Positions 56,734-64,000 of a stretch of DNA of 64,000 nt are shown here, in pieces. The notes beneath the pieces were generated by a model that saw only the letters and a list, made by a program, of their open reading frames with translations, was not told the origin of the DNA and did not search any database. The stretch comes from Pseudomonas synxantha BG33R (lineage in GTDB: Bacteria > Pseudomonadota > Gammaproteobacteria > Pseudomonadales > Pseudomonadaceae), in NCBI RefSeq assembly GCF_000263715.2, contig NZ_CM001514.1, positions 4,901,674 to 4,965,673 of the forward strand, written 5' to 3'. A program made the translations under genes and the position numbers. The first letter of the stretch is position 1, and every line of letters starts with the position of its first letter.

Positions 56734-57803
56734 AAGGCTAGATCCTCAGGTGTGAATGTCATCTTGAATGAACGATAGGGAGCGAAGTCACTTGGTTTCA
56801 TTCCCTGCATCTCGGTCAACCGGCCAATATTCTTGACCGCGGCAACCGCTGAACTGTCGAACGTACCGTCACCACTGGACTTGGCCACGCTGACCGAAGT
56901 CACCGTACCGTCCGGCAACATGCCGATCTGCAGCACTACTGTCATGCCTTTGCGTGCCGAAGGTGGACGTGTCCAGCCTTCCGCTGCCCGCGCCCGAATC
57001 AGGTCGTCGAAACTGCCCGCGACTTCATCACCACGTTCATCGGCCAGGGCTTGCTGACGCTGCGGCGTGTCGGAAAGCAAATCTGCCAGGGCCTGGGCCT
57101 TTTTCTCTTCGGCGGATTTGCGTGCTGCTTCCTGAGCCTTTTTCTTGGAGGCGTCGGCGGCAGCTTTCTTCTTCGCTTCGTCGGCGACTTTCTTCTTCGC
57201 CTCGTCTGCTTCAGCTTTTTTCTTGGCGTCTTCGGCGGCTTTCTTCTTCGCGTCTTCGACTATCTTTTTCTTGGCTTCTTCAGCGGCCTTTTTCTTGGCC
57301 TCTTCCTCGGCAGCCTTCTTGGCTTCTTCTTCAGATTTCTTCTTGGCTATATCAGCCAATTGTTTCTCTTCAGCCTTTTTGGCTTCGGCAGCTTTCTCGG
57401 CTTTCTTGGCTTCATCAGCCTTTTTCGCCTCGTCGGCTTTCTTGGCTTCGTCGGCCTTTTTCGATTCCTCGGCCTTTTGAGCCGCCTCTTCTTTCTTTTG
57501 TTCCGCAGCAGCCTTCACCGCTTCCTGCTCGACCTTCTTCTGTTCCATCTGCTCGACTTCAGTCTGGCGCGCAGCCGACTTCTGGGCTTCACCCGCAATC
57601 TTCTGATTGGTCTGGGTGGTGGCCTGGCTTTTCGATTTCAGCTGATACAGGGTCGCCTGCACGATCGGCTTGGCTGGCGGCAGGTCCGGGGTCATGGCAA
57701 AGCTGACAAACAGCATGCCGAACACCAGGACGTGCAGGGCTATCGCCCACACGCCAGGCCAGAAGTAGCTTTCCGAGGCGGACGGCTCTCGCTGTTGCTG
57801 CAT
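56730..57803 (-). CDS. tolA: Tol-Pal energy transducer TolA
   Basis: 357 residues. One N-terminal membrane helix ([20 protein letters not shown]), then a long Lys/Ala/Glu helical domain (about 75-245) of KKADEAKK and KKAAEEAKK repeats. The C-terminal globular domain ([45 protein letters not shown]) contacts TolB and Pal. It spans the periplasm and is energised by TolQR. Its start shares one base with the tolR stop. Repetitive, so prone to assembly length errors. Confidence 0.96.
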   Translation of the reverse strand: MQQQREPSASESYFWPGVWAIALHVLVFGMLFVSFAMTPDLPPAKPIVQATLYQLKSKSQATTQTNQKIAGEAQKSAARQTEVEQMEQKKVEQEAVKAAAEQKKEEAAQKAEESKKADEAKKADEAKKADEAKKAEKAAEAKKAEEKQLADIAKKKSEEEAKKAAEEEAKKKAAEEAKKKIVEDAKKKAAEDAKKKAEADEAKKKVADEAKKKAAADASKKKAQEAARKSAEEKKAQALADLLSDTPQRQQALADERGDEVAGSFDDLIRARAAEGWTRPPSARKGMTVVLQIGMLPDGTVTSVSVAKSSGDGTFDSSAVAAVKNIGRLTEMQGMKPSDFAPYRSFKMTFTPEDLAL

Positions 57804-58264
57804 CAGGGCGCCTCGGTAATCAAGCCAACGTTACCGACGCCGGCTTTCTGCAGCCCGCCCATGGCACCCATGACGGAGCCGTAGTCGACCGATTTGTCGC
57901 CGCGGATAAATACCTGGGTGTGCTTGCCGCCTTCGTTGCCGGAGCGAATGATCTTGGTCACCGCATCGGTCATCGCCGGCAAGGTCAGGGCCTTGTCCTG
58001 CTGCTTCTGGGTGTCGACTTCGCTGCCAAGGTTCCAGTAATAGGTCTTGTCAGCCTTGATCGAAATGGTCAGGACCTGCGTGTTGTTGTCCTGCGGCAAG
58101 GCTTCACTGGAAACCTTGGGCAGATCAACCTTCACGCCCTGGTTGAGCATCGGCGCGGTCACCATGAAGATCACCAGCAGCACCAGCATCACGTCGATGT
58201 AGGGCACTACGTTCATCTCGGCGACCGGCTTGCGCTTTTTGCGAGCTCGAGCGATTAAAGCCAT
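57803..58264 (-). CDS. tolR: Tol-Pal proton-channel protein TolR
   Basis: 153 residues. Single membrane helix with the proton-carrying Asp in PYIDVMLVLLVIFMVTAPM; periplasmic domain with VDLPKVSSEALP and IRGDKSVDYG. It works with TolQ to use proton flow for energising TolA. The gene begins 14 bases after tolQ. Confidence 0.97.
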   Translation of the reverse strand: MALIARARKKRKPVAEMNVVPYIDVMLVLLVIFMVTAPMLNQGVKVDLPKVSSEALPQDNNTQVLTISIKADKTYYWNLGSEVDTQKQQDKALTLPAMTDAVTKIIRSGNEGGKHTQVFIRGDKSVDYGSVMGAMGGLQKAGVGNVGLITEAP

Positions 58265-58278
58265 TGGGAATTACCTGC

Positions 58279-58974
58279 TTATTCTTCGCTGGTGTGCACT
58301 TTACGGTGCAGGATCGCCTGGAATTCATCGGCGAAGGTGTAGTAACGGCCGATCAAGGTTTCGCTGGTTGCGGCAAAACGGTTGTAGGCGATTACTGCGG
58401 GGATAGCGGCGAACAGGCCGATCGCGGTGGCGATCAGGGCTTCGGCAATACCCGGGGCCACGGTGGCCAGTGTGGCTTGCTGGGCCTGGGCCAGGCCGCG
58501 GAAGGAGTTCATGATCCCCCATACGGTACCGAACAGGCCGATGTACGGGCTGACGGAACCGACGGTGGCAAGGAACGGCAGGCCCTGCTCAAGTTTCTCT
58601 TCTTCGCGGGAGATGGCCACGCGCATGGCGCGGGCCACGCCTTCCATCACCGCTTCAGGGTCGACACCCGGCTGCTGGCGCAGGCGCGAGAATTCCTTGA
58701 AACCGGCACGGAAGATCTGCTCGACGCCCGAATCCGGATCCGGGTTGCTGCCGGCCTGGCGGTACAGCTTGGACAGGTCGATACCCGACCAGAAGCGCTC
58801 TTCAAAGCTCTCCAGGGCACGTCGACCGGCGCGCAGCATGTTGCTGCGCTGAAAAATCATAACCCAAGAGGTAACCGATGCGGCTACCAGGGTCAGCATG
58901 ACCAGTTGAACCACAACACTGGCATTGCTGACCAGGCTCCACATGGAGGAATGGTCGACGACGGTAGGTTCCAC
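58279..58974 (-). CDS. tolQ: Tol-Pal proton-channel protein TolQ
   Basis: 231 residues, three membrane helices (about 17-37, 135-160, 170-195). Conserved MotA/ExbB features are seen: FLATVGSVSPYIGLFGTVWG and GIAEALIATAIGLFAAIPAV. It forms the stator channel with TolR. One base separates it from the ybgC stop. Confidence 0.97.
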   Translation of the reverse strand: MEPTVVDHSSMWSLVSNASVVVQLVMLTLVAASVTSWVMIFQRSNMLRAGRRALESFEERFWSGIDLSKLYRQAGSNPDPDSGVEQIFRAGFKEFSRLRQQPGVDPEAVMEGVARAMRVAISREEEKLEQGLPFLATVGSVSPYIGLFGTVWGIMNSFRGLAQAQQATLATVAPGIAEALIATAIGLFAAIPAVIAYNRFAATSETLIGRYYTFADEFQAILHRKVHTSEE

Positions 58975-58975
58975 G

Positions 58976-59431
58976 CTAAATCTCCTGCTTTGATTGTTGA
59001 CCCGCGCCGCTCACGGCGGCAAAGGCCGCGCGTAGAGTTTCGGGAATGGCCCGAGGTTTCAAGCTGTTGGTGCGCACACACGCCACCAGGAACTGCCCCT
59101 CACAGAGCAGCGTTGCATCCGTGGCCCGCCTGACCTGCTGTTTGAAGCGCAGGCTGGCACGGTTCAATTCGATTACTTCAGCGCTGACCAGCAGCTCGTC
59201 GTCCAGTCGCGCCGGTGCGTGATAACGCGCCTCGCTGGAATGCACGACGAATAACAGGTCCTCCCCTGCCAGCGTGGATTGGGCAAAGCCCAGCTCCCGT
59301 AGCCGCTCGGTTCGAGCCCGCTCCATGAATTTCAGGTAGTTGACGTAATACACGATGCCGCCGGCATCGGTGTCCTCGTAATAAACGCGACAGCGATGTG
59401 CGAACGACTGATCCCCGTTTTGCGCGCGCAT
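58976..59431 (-). CDS. ybgC: Acyl-CoA thioesterase YbgC
   Basis: 151 residues, hot-dog fold. The catalytic pattern [27 protein letters not shown] (Asp in DTDAGG; quoted from positions about 59320-59400) is standard for YbgC/4HBT proteins. It hydrolyses short acyl-CoA or acyl-ACP and is the usual first gene of the tol operon, linked to phospholipid metabolism. A promoter for the whole operon is expected at 59432-59570. Confidence 0.95.
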   Translation of the reverse strand: MRAQNGDQSFAHRCRVYYEDTDAGGIVYYVNYLKFMERARTERLRELGFAQSTLAGEDLLFVVHSSEARYHAPARLDDELLVSAEVIELNRASLRFKQQVRRATDATLLCEGQFLVACVRTNSLKPRAIPETLRAAFAAVSGAGQQSKQEI

Positions 59432-59571
59432 ACTCTAGTGCTTACTCCTCAGGTTGCCAATCCGGCTGGACAACTGTTTTTTCATTCCTGAACGCTTTTG
59501 CAGTGACTCAAATGACGACGCCAGACACTGGGACAGCACAAAGCTCGGATAAATCGTCCGGCGTCAGCTTT

Positions 59572-60630
59572 TTAATCGTCCACTGCATCAAGGAATTCGT
59601 CTACCGCAGGCATCTCGCCCAATCGTGACGGAATGTTTAGCCCAAAGTGCAAATAGGCATGGCGCGTCACCACCCGGCCCCTCGGTGTACGCATGATATA
59701 GCCTTGCTGGATCAGGTACGGCTCCAGCACATCCTCAATGGTATGGCGCTCTTCACTGATAGCCGCCGCCAGGCTGTCCACGCCGACCGGGCCACCGTCG
59801 AACTTCTCGATCATGGTCAAGAGTAGACGTCGGTCCTGGTGATCGAAGCCGTGCTCGTCCACGTCCAGCAGGTTCAAGGCCAGGTCCGCGACCGCCTTGG
59901 TGATGTGCCCTTTGGCACGCACTTCGGCAAAATCGCGCACGCGGCGCAGCAAGCGGTTGGCGATACGTGGCGTGCCGCGGGCGCGCCGGGCGATTTCAAA
60001 GGCGCCTTCCGGGTCCAGGGGCAAGCCAAGGATGCTCGCCGAACGGCTGACGATGGTCGCCAGATCAGCGGTGCTATAGAACTCCAGACGTTGAACAATG
60101 CCGAAACGGTCTCGCAGCGGGTTTGTCAGCATACCCGCACGCGTGGTCGCGCCCACCAGGGTGAAAGGTGGCAGGTCGAGCTTGATCGAACGGGCTGCCG
60201 GGCCTTCGCCGATCATGATGTCGAGCTGGAAGTCCTCCATCGCCGGGTACAGCACTTCTTCGACAATCGGTGATAACCGATGGATCTCGTCGATAAACAG
60301 TACGTCATGGGGTTCAAGATTGGTCAGCAGCGCCGCCAGGTCACCGGGACGCTCCAGCACCGGGCCGGAGGTGGACTTGATCGACACGCCCATTTCCTGG
60401 GCGATGATATTGGCCAGGGTGGTCTTGCCCAACCCCGGCGGGCCGAAGATCAGGGTGTGGTCCAGGGACTCACTGCGCCCGCGCGCGGCCTGGATAAACA
60501 GCTCCATCTGCTCGCGCACGGTAGGCTGGCCGATGTATTCGGCCAGGCTCAGGGGGCGGATGGCCCGGTCCTGGACTTCTTCACGGTCACGCGGGCCGGT
60601 GGCCGCGATCAGACGATCAGCTTCAATCAC
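59572..60630 (-). CDS. ruvB: Holliday junction helicase subunit RuvB
   Basis: 352 residues. AAA+ ATPase with Walker [13 protein letters not shown], Walker [11 protein letters not shown], sensor region [11 protein letters not shown] and a C-terminal winged-helix part ([17 protein letters not shown]). It drives branch migration with RuvA. The ATG follows the ruvA stop immediately. Confidence 0.98.
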   Translation of the reverse strand: MIEADRLIAATGPRDREEVQDRAIRPLSLAEYIGQPTVREQMELFIQAARGRSESLDHTLIFGPPGLGKTTLANIIAQEMGVSIKSTSGPVLERPGDLAALLTNLEPHDVLFIDEIHRLSPIVEEVLYPAMEDFQLDIMIGEGPAARSIKLDLPPFTLVGATTRAGMLTNPLRDRFGIVQRLEFYSTADLATIVSRSASILGLPLDPEGAFEIARRARGTPRIANRLLRRVRDFAEVRAKGHITKAVADLALNLLDVDEHGFDHQDRRLLLTMIEKFDGGPVGVDSLAAAISEERHTIEDVLEPYLIQQGYIMRTPRGRVVTRHAYLHFGLNIPSRLGEMPAVDEFLDAVDD

Positions 60631-61242
60631 TTAAATCATTCCCTTCAGGGCTCGGCGGATCATGTCTTCGCTGCTCAGGTTCTTGTCCTTGATGGCCGAT
60701 ACCGCCTTGCTGGCTTCCTGAGGCTTGTAGCCCAGGGAGATCAACGCACTGACGGCATCGCTTTCGGCGCTGGCGATCTGGCCTGCCGGCATATCCGGCT
60801 GGTTCGGTACCAGGGCGAACATGCTCGGCACCACTTCCCAGGCCTTGAAGCGGTCCTTGAGCTCCACCAACAGGCGCTCGGCGGTTTTCTTGCCCACTCC
60901 CGGCACCTTGGTCAGGGCCGAGGTATCCTGGGCGGATACCGCACGCACCAATTCATCCACTTCCAGGCTCGACATCAAGGCCAGGGCCAATTTGGGCCCC
61001 ACGCCATTGAGACGAATCAGCTCGCGGAAGAAATCGCGGTCGCGCTTGCCGATGAAACCATAGAGCAGTTGCGCGTCTTCACGCACCACCAAATGCGTGT
61101 GCAAGGTTATCGGCTCGCCGACCGACGGCAAGCGGTACAACGTGGTCATGGGCACTTCCAGCTCATAACCCAACCCATTCACATCCAGAATCAGGTGCGG
61201 CGGCTGTTTTTCGGCCAGGGTGCCGCGCAAGCGTCCAATCAC
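60631..61242 (-). CDS. ruvA: Holliday junction-binding subunit RuvA
   Basis: 203 residues. Domain I ([20 protein letters not shown]), helix-hairpin-helix motifs ([30 protein letters not shown]) and the flexible domain III that touches RuvB. It forms the tetrameric junction clamp. 68 bases after ruvC; no LexA box seen in that gap. Confidence 0.98.
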   Translation of the reverse strand: MIGRLRGTLAEKQPPHLILDVNGLGYELEVPMTTLYRLPSVGEPITLHTHLVVREDAQLLYGFIGKRDRDFFRELIRLNGVGPKLALALMSSLEVDELVRAVSAQDTSALTKVPGVGKKTAERLLVELKDRFKAWEVVPSMFALVPNQPDMPAGQIASAESDAVSALISLGYKPQEASKAVSAIKDKNLSSEDMIRRALKGMI

Positions 61243-61310
61243 GGTTCAGATCCTTAAAGCTTGGGGGTCAGATCAGGGCCTGACCGCAAATAACCAATGC
61301 GCTGATGCTA

Positions 61311-61835
61311 TCAGAGACGCAGCCGCCCGCCACGACTACGTGCCGTTCCCAAGCCGTGAGGCAGCAGGCTGGAACGGGTATGTGCATGGCAAATGGCGAT
61401 GGCCAGGGCGTCAGAGGCGTCGATCTGCGGTTTTGAAGTGAGCTTGAGCATGTGCATGACCATCATCTGCACCTGTTCCTTGTTGGCTGCACCGGTGCCG
61501 ACCACGGCCTGTTTGACCTGGGTCGCGGTGTATTCAGCGATCTCCATGCCCTCCTCGGCACCCGCCACGATGGCAGCGCCACGGGCCTGGCCGAGCTTGA
61601 GCGCCGAATCGGCGTTCTTGGCCATGAAGACTTTTTCGATGCCCATGGTGACCGGGCCGTAGGTCTGGATGACTTCACGTACGCCGCGATAGACGATCTG
61701 CAGCCGCTCGGCCAATTCCCCTGCGCCGGTGCGGATGCAGCCCGAGGCAACATAGATGCAGCCGCGCGGGGTCTGCTGCACCACGCCAAAACCGGTGATG
61801 CGCGAACCGGGGTCGATACCTAGGATTAAAGTCAT
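61311..61835 (-). CDS. ruvC: Crossover junction endonuclease RuvC
   Basis: 174 residues, RNase H fold. Acidic catalytic residues are in [22 protein letters not shown] and [13 protein letters not shown]. It resolves Holliday junctions with RuvAB. First gene of ruvCAB; a REP doublet separates it from the upstream yebC-type gene. Confidence 0.98.
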   Translation of the reverse strand: MTLILGIDPGSRITGFGVVQQTPRGCIYVASGCIRTGAGELAERLQIVYRGVREVIQTYGPVTMGIEKVFMAKNADSALKLGQARGAAIVAGAEEGMEIAEYTATQVKQAVVGTGAANKEQVQMMVMHMLKLTSKPQIDASDALAIAICHAHTRSSLLPHGLGTARSRGGRLRL

Positions 61836-61903
61836 AACGCCTGCGGGTTGGATTTACAACGGTATGTGCCAGGCACACATTTGTGTAACAGCATAGAACC
61901 CCA

Positions 61904-61988
61904 GTGGGAGCTGGCTTGCCTGCGATGCGGGCACCTCGGTACTTCTGTCAAATCGAGGTGATGCTATCGCAGGCAAGCCAGCTCCCAC
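61904..61988. repeat. REP doublet, yebC-type gene/ruvC
   Basis: GTGGGAGCTGGCTTGCCTGC... (61904-61926) and its exact complement (61966-61988) enclose a 7-bp inner stem CACCTCG/CGAGGTG. Same REP type as at 1161, 6429 and 10318. Confidence 0.9.
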
Positions 61989-62005
61989 ATCGGGTCTCAT
62001 CGTGC

Positions 62006-62752
62006 TTAGGCAAGCTGTTCGGCCACAGACTCAGGGATGTCGGCATTCGAATACACATTCTGCACATCATCCAGATCTTCAAGCATATCCAGCATCTTCA
62101 ACACCTTCTGCGCCCCCTCCAGGTCCAGCTCGGCACTGGTGGTCGGCAGCATCACGATTTCCGCGTCGGTGCCGCTGAAACCAGCGGCTTGCAGGGCATT
62201 ACGCACGGCGTAGAAGCTGGCGAACGAGGTAAACACATCGATAGAGCCGTCTTCGTTGGTGACCACGTCGTCGGCGTCCGCCTCCATCGCGGCTTCCATC
62301 AGCGCGTCTTCATCGGTGCCAGGCGCGAAGGTGATCTGCCCTTTGCGTTCGAACAGGTAGGCCACCGAACCATCCGTGCCGAGGTTGCCACCGCATTTGC
62401 TGAACGCGTGGCGCACGGCTGCGGCGGTGCGGTTGCGGTTATCGGTCATGCACTCGACCATCACCGCCACGCCGCCCGGGCCGTAGCCTTCATAGGTCAG
62501 TTCGACCATATCGTCGGTGTCGGCCGCACCGGCACCACGAGCCACGGCGCGGTCAATGATGTCGCGGCTCATGTTGGCACCCAGCGCCTTGTCCAGCGCC
62601 AGGCGCAGACGCGGGTTGGAGCCCGGGTCACCGCCGCCCTGACGGGCTGCGACGGTCAGTTCGCGAATCCACTTGGTGAAGATCTTGCCCTTCTTGGCAT
62701 CCTGACGCTCTTTGCGGTGCTTGATGTTCGCCCACTTGGAATGGCCAGCCAT
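62006..62752 (-). CDS. YebC/PmpR-family transcriptional regulator
   Basis: 248 residues. The start [18 protein letters not shown] is the invariant N-terminus of the family; the frame upstream to 62824 is not used. Three-domain TACO1/YebC protein with [29 protein letters not shown] and FERKGQI. It acts as a DNA-binding regulator and, in recent work, as a factor helping translation of proline-rich stretches. Usual position before ruvC and after aspS. Confidence 0.96.
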   Translation of the reverse strand: MAGHSKWANIKHRKERQDAKKGKIFTKWIRELTVAARQGGGDPGSNPRLRLALDKALGANMSRDIIDRAVARGAGAADTDDMVELTYEGYGPGGVAVMVECMTDNRNRTAAAVRHAFSKCGGNLGTDGSVAYLFERKGQITFAPGTDEDALMEAAMEADADDVVTNEDGSIDVFTSFASFYAVRNALQAAGFSGTDAEIVMLPTTSAELDLEGAQKVLKMLDMLEDLDDVQNVYSNADIPESVAEQLA

Positions 62753-62823
62753 AACACAACTCCGAAATTCTCTAGAAACCTTATCAATCCCGCCCCCGGC
62801 GGGATTTCCCTCTTTTAAACGCA

Positions 62824-62847
62824 AAGGCGCATCCGAAGATGCGCCTT
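62824..62847 (-). terminator. Hairpin terminator after aspS
   Basis: AAGGCGCATC and GATGCGCCTT form a 10-bp stem with a CGAA loop (TTCG on the minus strand), 41 bases after the aspS stop. T-rich sequence (TTTGCGTTT) follows on the minus strand. A second GC-rich hairpin CCCGCC/GGCGGG is at 62791-62805. Confidence 0.7.
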
Positions 62848-62888
62848 TTTGACTGCGTACAACCTTATCGCGCTTTCACGCTGCAGCC

Positions 62889-64000
62889 TTACTCAGCCTT
62901 CGGCGTCTCGCGCAGACGGATGTGCAGTTCGCGCAAGGCCTTGGCATCCACCACACCCGGGGCCTGGGTCATGACGTCCGCAGCGCTCTGGGTTTTCGGG
63001 AAGGCAATCACTTCACGGATCGACTGGGCGCCGGTCATCAGCATCACCAGACGGTCCAGGCCGAACGCCAAACCACCGTGCGGTGGCGCGCCGTATTTCA
63101 GGGCGTCGAGCAGGAAGCCGAACTTCTCTTCCTGTTCCGCTTCGTTGATGCCCAGCAGGCGGAACACCGCTTGTTGCATCTCTTTGCGGTGGATACGGAT
63201 CGAACCGCCACCCAGCTCAGTACCGTTGAGCACCATGTCGTAGGCACGGGACAGTGCGCCTGCCGGGTTGGCTTCCAACTCCTGCGGGGAGCACTTCGGC
63301 GCGGTGAACGGGTGGTGCAACGCGCTGAAGCTGCCGTCGTCGTTCTCTTCGAACATCGGGAAGTCGACGACCCACATCGGTGCCCATTCGCAGGTCAGCA
63401 GGTTCAGGTCGTGACCGAGCTTGATACGCAGCGCGCCCAGGGCTTCGCTGACGATCTTGGCCTTGTCGGCGCCGAAGAACACGATGTCGCCGTCAACGGC
63501 GCCGACGCGATCGAGGATCGTGTTCAGGTTGGCTTCAGGGATGTTTTTCACGATCGGCGATTGCAGGCCGTCAACGCCGTTGGCACGCTCGTTGACCTTG
63601 ATGTAGGCCAGGCCCTTGGCACCGTAGATACCGACGAACTTGGTGTAGTCGTCGATCTGCTTGCGCGGCATGCTCGCGCCGCCAGGTACGCGCAGGGCAG
63701 CAATGCGGCATTTAGGGTCGTTGGCCGGGCCGCTGAACACCTTGAAGTCGACATCCTTGAGCTGGTCGGCCACGTCCACCAGCTCCAGCGGGTTACGCAG
63801 GTCTGGCTTGTCGGAACCGTAGCGGCGCATGGCTTCTTCGAAGGTCATGTGCGGGAATTCGCCGAACTCCAGGTCCAGCACTTCCTTGAACAGGTTGCGG
63901 ATCATCTGCTCGGTCAGGCCCATGATCTCTTTTTCATCGAGGAAGCTGGTCTCGATGTCGATCTGGGTGAATTCCGGCTGGCGGTCAGCGCGCAGGTCTT
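62889..64000 (-). CDS. aspS: Aspartyl-tRNA synthetase, 3' part
   Basis: The frame stays open to the window end ([19 protein letters not shown] at 63924-63998), so the N-terminal anticodon-binding domain is outside. About 370 of ~590 residues are seen: the class II catalytic core, the bacterial GAD insert ([22 protein letters not shown]) and motif 3 [13 protein letters not shown]. It charges tRNA-Asp; in pseudomonads the enzyme is usually non-discriminating and also charges tRNA-Asn. Followed by a hairpin and the yebC-type gene. Confidence 0.97.
   Translation of the reverse strand, partial: DLRADRQPEFTQIDIETSFLDEKEIMGLTEQMIRNLFKEVLDLEFGEFPHMTFEEAMRRYGSDKPDLRNPLELVDVADQLKDVDFKVFSGPANDPKCRIAALRVPGGASMPRKQIDDYTKFVGIYGAKGLAYIKVNERANGVDGLQSPIVKNIPEANLNTILDRVGAVDGDIVFFGADKAKIVSEALGALRIKLGHDLNLLTCEWAPMWVVDFPMFEENDDGSFSALHHPFTAPKCSPQELEANPAGALSRAYDMVLNGTELGGGSIRIHRKEMQQAVFRLLGINEAEQEEKFGFLLDALKYGAPPHGGLAFGLDRLVMLMTGAQSIREVIAFPKTQSAADVMTQAPGVVDAKALRELHIRLRETPKAE

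Noticed and set aside
61243..61310. Possible LexA box between ruvC and ruvA
   Set aside because: No CTG-N10-CAG match with the expected core was found.

Overview
The window is a piece of a Pseudomonas chromosome, most likely of the P. fluorescens group. The Pal lipoprotein is nearly identical to what I remember of P. aeruginosa OprL. The ybgC-tolQRAB-pal-cpoB-queE-tRNA-Lys and ruvCAB orders are those of pseudomonads. The intergenic spaces carry the palindromic GTGGGAGCTGGCTTGCCTGCG repeats typical of the fluorescens group. Assignments rest on reading the sequence and on remembered family features; no database search was run.

Left part (1-11,500), mostly housekeeping. It holds the end of carbamate kinase (arcC) and a small DUF5064-type gene, then a glycine/serine catabolic block. 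A TyrR-like sigma-54 activator (gcsR type) sits before gcvH-gcvP-sdaA-gcvT. Between them are three 18-bp operator-like palindromes and a -24/-12 promoter. A CspA-family gene with a long leader, an RDD membrane protein and nadA follow.

Middle part (11,900-33,400), accessory. A first two-partner secretion pair (TpsB and a 1651-residue TpsA, exolysin/hemolysin-like in layout) is followed by a SRPBCC protein and a tripartite drug efflux operon (OMF-HlyD-MFS). A repeat-rich spacer of 1.1 kb leads to a LexA-boxed bacteriocin. This protein fuses a TonB-box-like N-terminus, a colicin M-like domain and a pore-forming colicin domain, with a membrane immunity protein downstream. It matches the architecture of the PmnH type, but three of the five key colicin M active-site positions are replaced. 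Next, on the minus strand, come a papain-like (AvrRpt2/C70-type) protease, an unknown partner and a PoNi-like immunity protein, then an AraC regulator and a type V autotransporter.

Contact-dependent inhibition island (33,500-52,650, minus strand). cdiB, a 3408-residue cdiA with a membrane-type toxin tail, and its two-helix immunity protein form the main operon. Downstream lie an N-terminally truncated, frameshifted second cdiA piece with another toxin tail and immunity gene, a broken IS4-family element, and a third toxin tail (frameshifted at a G run) with its immunity gene. All three toxin/immunity junctions are ATGA overlaps. A small gene with a strongly folded leader is inserted between the first and second modules.

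Right part (52,700-64,000), conserved core on the minus strand: tRNA-Lys, queE, the Tol-Pal operon, ruvCAB, yebC-type regulator and the 3' part of aspS.
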